NCBI GenBank assembly: GCA_035540955.1
Contig: DATLFP010000192.1
Location: 1-16,198 of the forward strand
From: DATLFP01 sp035540955
Lineage (GTDB): Bacteria; Actinomycetota; Acidimicrobiia; Acidimicrobiales; CADCSY01
DNA length: 16,198 bases
Reading direction: 5' to 3'
Numbering within the stretch: the first letter of the stretch is position 1; the number at the start of each line of letters is the position of its first letter. Below, piece after piece: positions 15,261 through 16,198 of this stretch. The position numbers and the translations under genes are program-made. Under the pieces are notes generated by a model. The model searched no databases and was not told where the DNA came from. It worked only from the letters and a program-made list of their open reading frames with translations.

Positions 15261-16184
15261 ATGCCGGATGCCCTCGACGTCTCCGTCGTCCTGCCCGTCT
15301 ACAACGAGAAGGGCCACCTGCGGGACGAGATCGACCGCATCTCCGCCGCCCTCGACGCGTCGGCGTACTCCTACGAGATCATCGTCGTCGACGACGGCAG
15401 CGACGACGGCAGCGACGTGCAGATCGACGCCGCCTGCCGGGAGCGGCCGAACGTGCGGCTCATCCGCTTCGGCGAGAACCGCGGCTCGGGTTCGGCCCGC
15501 AAGGCCGGCAGCAACGCCGCGGCGGGCCGCGTGATCGTGTGGACCGACGCCGACATGACCTACCCGAACGACGAGATCCCCCAGCTGGTGAAGGAGCTCG
15601 AGGGCTTCGACCACGTGGTGGGGGCCCGCACGTCGGAGCAGGGCACGGCGAAGGCGCTTCGGGTGCCGGCCAAGTGGTTCATCCGCAAGCTGGCGTCGTA
15701 CCTCGTGGAGAAGGACATCCCCGACCTCAACTCGGGGCTGCGGGCGTTCCGGGCCGACGTCGGCAAGCAGTTCCTCCACCTGCTGCCGCCCGGGTTCTCG
15801 TGCGTGACGACGCTCACGATGGCGTTCCTGTCGAACGGCTACTCGGTGAAGTACGTGCCCATCGACTACTTCGAGCGCGCCGGGCGGTCGAAGTTCCACT
15901 GGTACCGCGACACGCAGCGCTACCTGCTCCAGGTCGTGCGCATGATGCTGTCGTACAACCCGCTACGGATCTTCCTGCCGGTGGGGATGCTGCTCGGCGT
16001 CGTCGGCATCGCCAAGCTCGGCTACGACTGGGTCGACAAGGACTTCCGGCTGGCGGCCAACACCCTGCTCGTGCTGTTCGCCGCGTTCCAGGTCTTCGCC
16101 ATCGGTCTGCTCGCCGACCTCGTCGTCCGGGTCACCAAGCCCGAGCACGAGGTCCAGCCGGCCGCCCACACCACCAACGGGTGA
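15261..16184 (+). CDS. GT2 glycosyltransferase, Dpm1/polyprenyl-phosphate type, with C-terminal membrane segments
   Basis: A 307-residue family 2 glycosyltransferase resembling dolichyl/polyprenyl-phosphate mannose or glucose synthases. The GT-A core shows VVLPVYNEKGHL (9-20), IVVDDGSDDGS with the first Asp pair, then WTDADMTYP carrying the DxD-like metal site. NSGLRAFR is the acceptor-loop block of Dpm1-like enzymes. Two hydrophobic helices near the C-terminus (IFLPVGMLLGVVGIAKLGY and TLLVLFAAFQVFAIGLLADL) anchor it in the membrane, as in GtrB/YfdH relatives. ATG at 15261 starts right before strand beta-1. An in-frame ATG at 15153 would add 36 residues without family features and overlap the BKACE frame. 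The gene is divergent from the BKACE operon, and its stop overlaps a downstream GTG. It likely loads a sugar on a lipid carrier. The sugar is unknown. Confidence 0.9.
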   Translation: MPDALDVSVVLPVYNEKGHLRDEIDRISAALDASAYSYEIIVVDDGSDDGSDVQIDAACRERPNVRLIRFGENRGSGSARKAGSNAAAGRVIVWTDADMTYPNDEIPQLVKELEGFDHVVGARTSEQGTAKALRVPAKWFIRKLASYLVEKDIPDLNSGLRAFRADVGKQFLHLLPPGFSCVTTLTMAFLSNGYSVKYVPIDYFERAGRSKFHWYRDTQRYLLQVVRMMLSYNPLRIFLPVGMLLGVVGIAKLGYDWVDKDFRLAANTLLVLFAAFQVFAIGLLADLVVRVTKPEHEVQPAAHTTNG

Positions 16185-16198
16185 CGGCCGAGGTCGAC
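16181..16198 (+). CDS. Possible start of next gene, coupled to GT2 (partial)
   Basis: GTG at 16181 overlaps the GT2 stop in a GTGA arrangement and opens a frame reading M-TAEVD to the window edge. The 4-nt overlap is the same coupling seen twice in the minus-strand operon, so a cotranscribed gene is likely. Six codons do not allow a product to be named. Confidence 0.4.

Overview
This is a high-GC window, by hand-sampled lines roughly 70% GC in most genes, with many GTG starts, very G/C-rich third codon positions and long spurious antisense reading frames. These traits, plus a mycobacterial-type LpdA relative, Tat export, three cell-wall-binding-2 (CWB2) arrays' worth of modules and lipobox-type export, suggest an actinobacterium. 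A member of the Acidimicrobiia is my best guess, but that is inference. No rRNA, tRNA, CRISPR array, insertion sequence or integrase is visible.

Region A (85-5447) is a cell-surface copper redox locus. A Tat-exported multicopper oxidase carrying three C-terminal CWB2 repeats (minus strand) is divergent from a secreted cupredoxin that carries two or three CWB2 repeats and two CHRD domains (plus strand). Downstream of the oxidase lies an LpdA-type flavin disulfide-reductase homologue that stops about 160-170 residues short of its family's usual length.

Region B (5461-8540) holds the catalytic subunit of a methylmalonyl-CoA mutase (minus strand), bounded by a strong hairpin terminator. It is divergent from a UPF0104-type membrane protein and a small lipoprotein. 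A perfect 24-bp palindrome sits between the divergent genes.

Region C (8587-16198) is surface-polysaccharide or glycoconjugate territory. It has an extended-SDR sugar epimerase/dehydratase (plus), then a convergent terminator. On the minus strand there follow a coupled PIG-L deacetylase and GNAT pair, and a four-gene operon of compositionally different DNA. That operon is transcribed BKACE (beta-keto acid cleavage enzyme) -> CgeB-like glycosyltransferase -> DegT/StrS aminotransferase -> NeuD/PglD-type acyltransferase, joined by a 3-nt gap and two 4-nt overlaps. A divergent Dpm1-like GT2 follows on the plus strand, with the start of another gene overlapping its stop at the window edge.

The most interesting leads are the divergent pair of wall-anchored copper proteins and the BKACE enzyme embedded in an amino-sugar operon. 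The BKACE could supply an unusual acyl-CoA to the acyltransferase three genes downstream. Several genes (start codons 996, 8601, 11447, 15261) have a TANNNT hexamer 7-9 nt before the start codon and little Shine-Dalgarno sequence, which suggests leaderless transcription.
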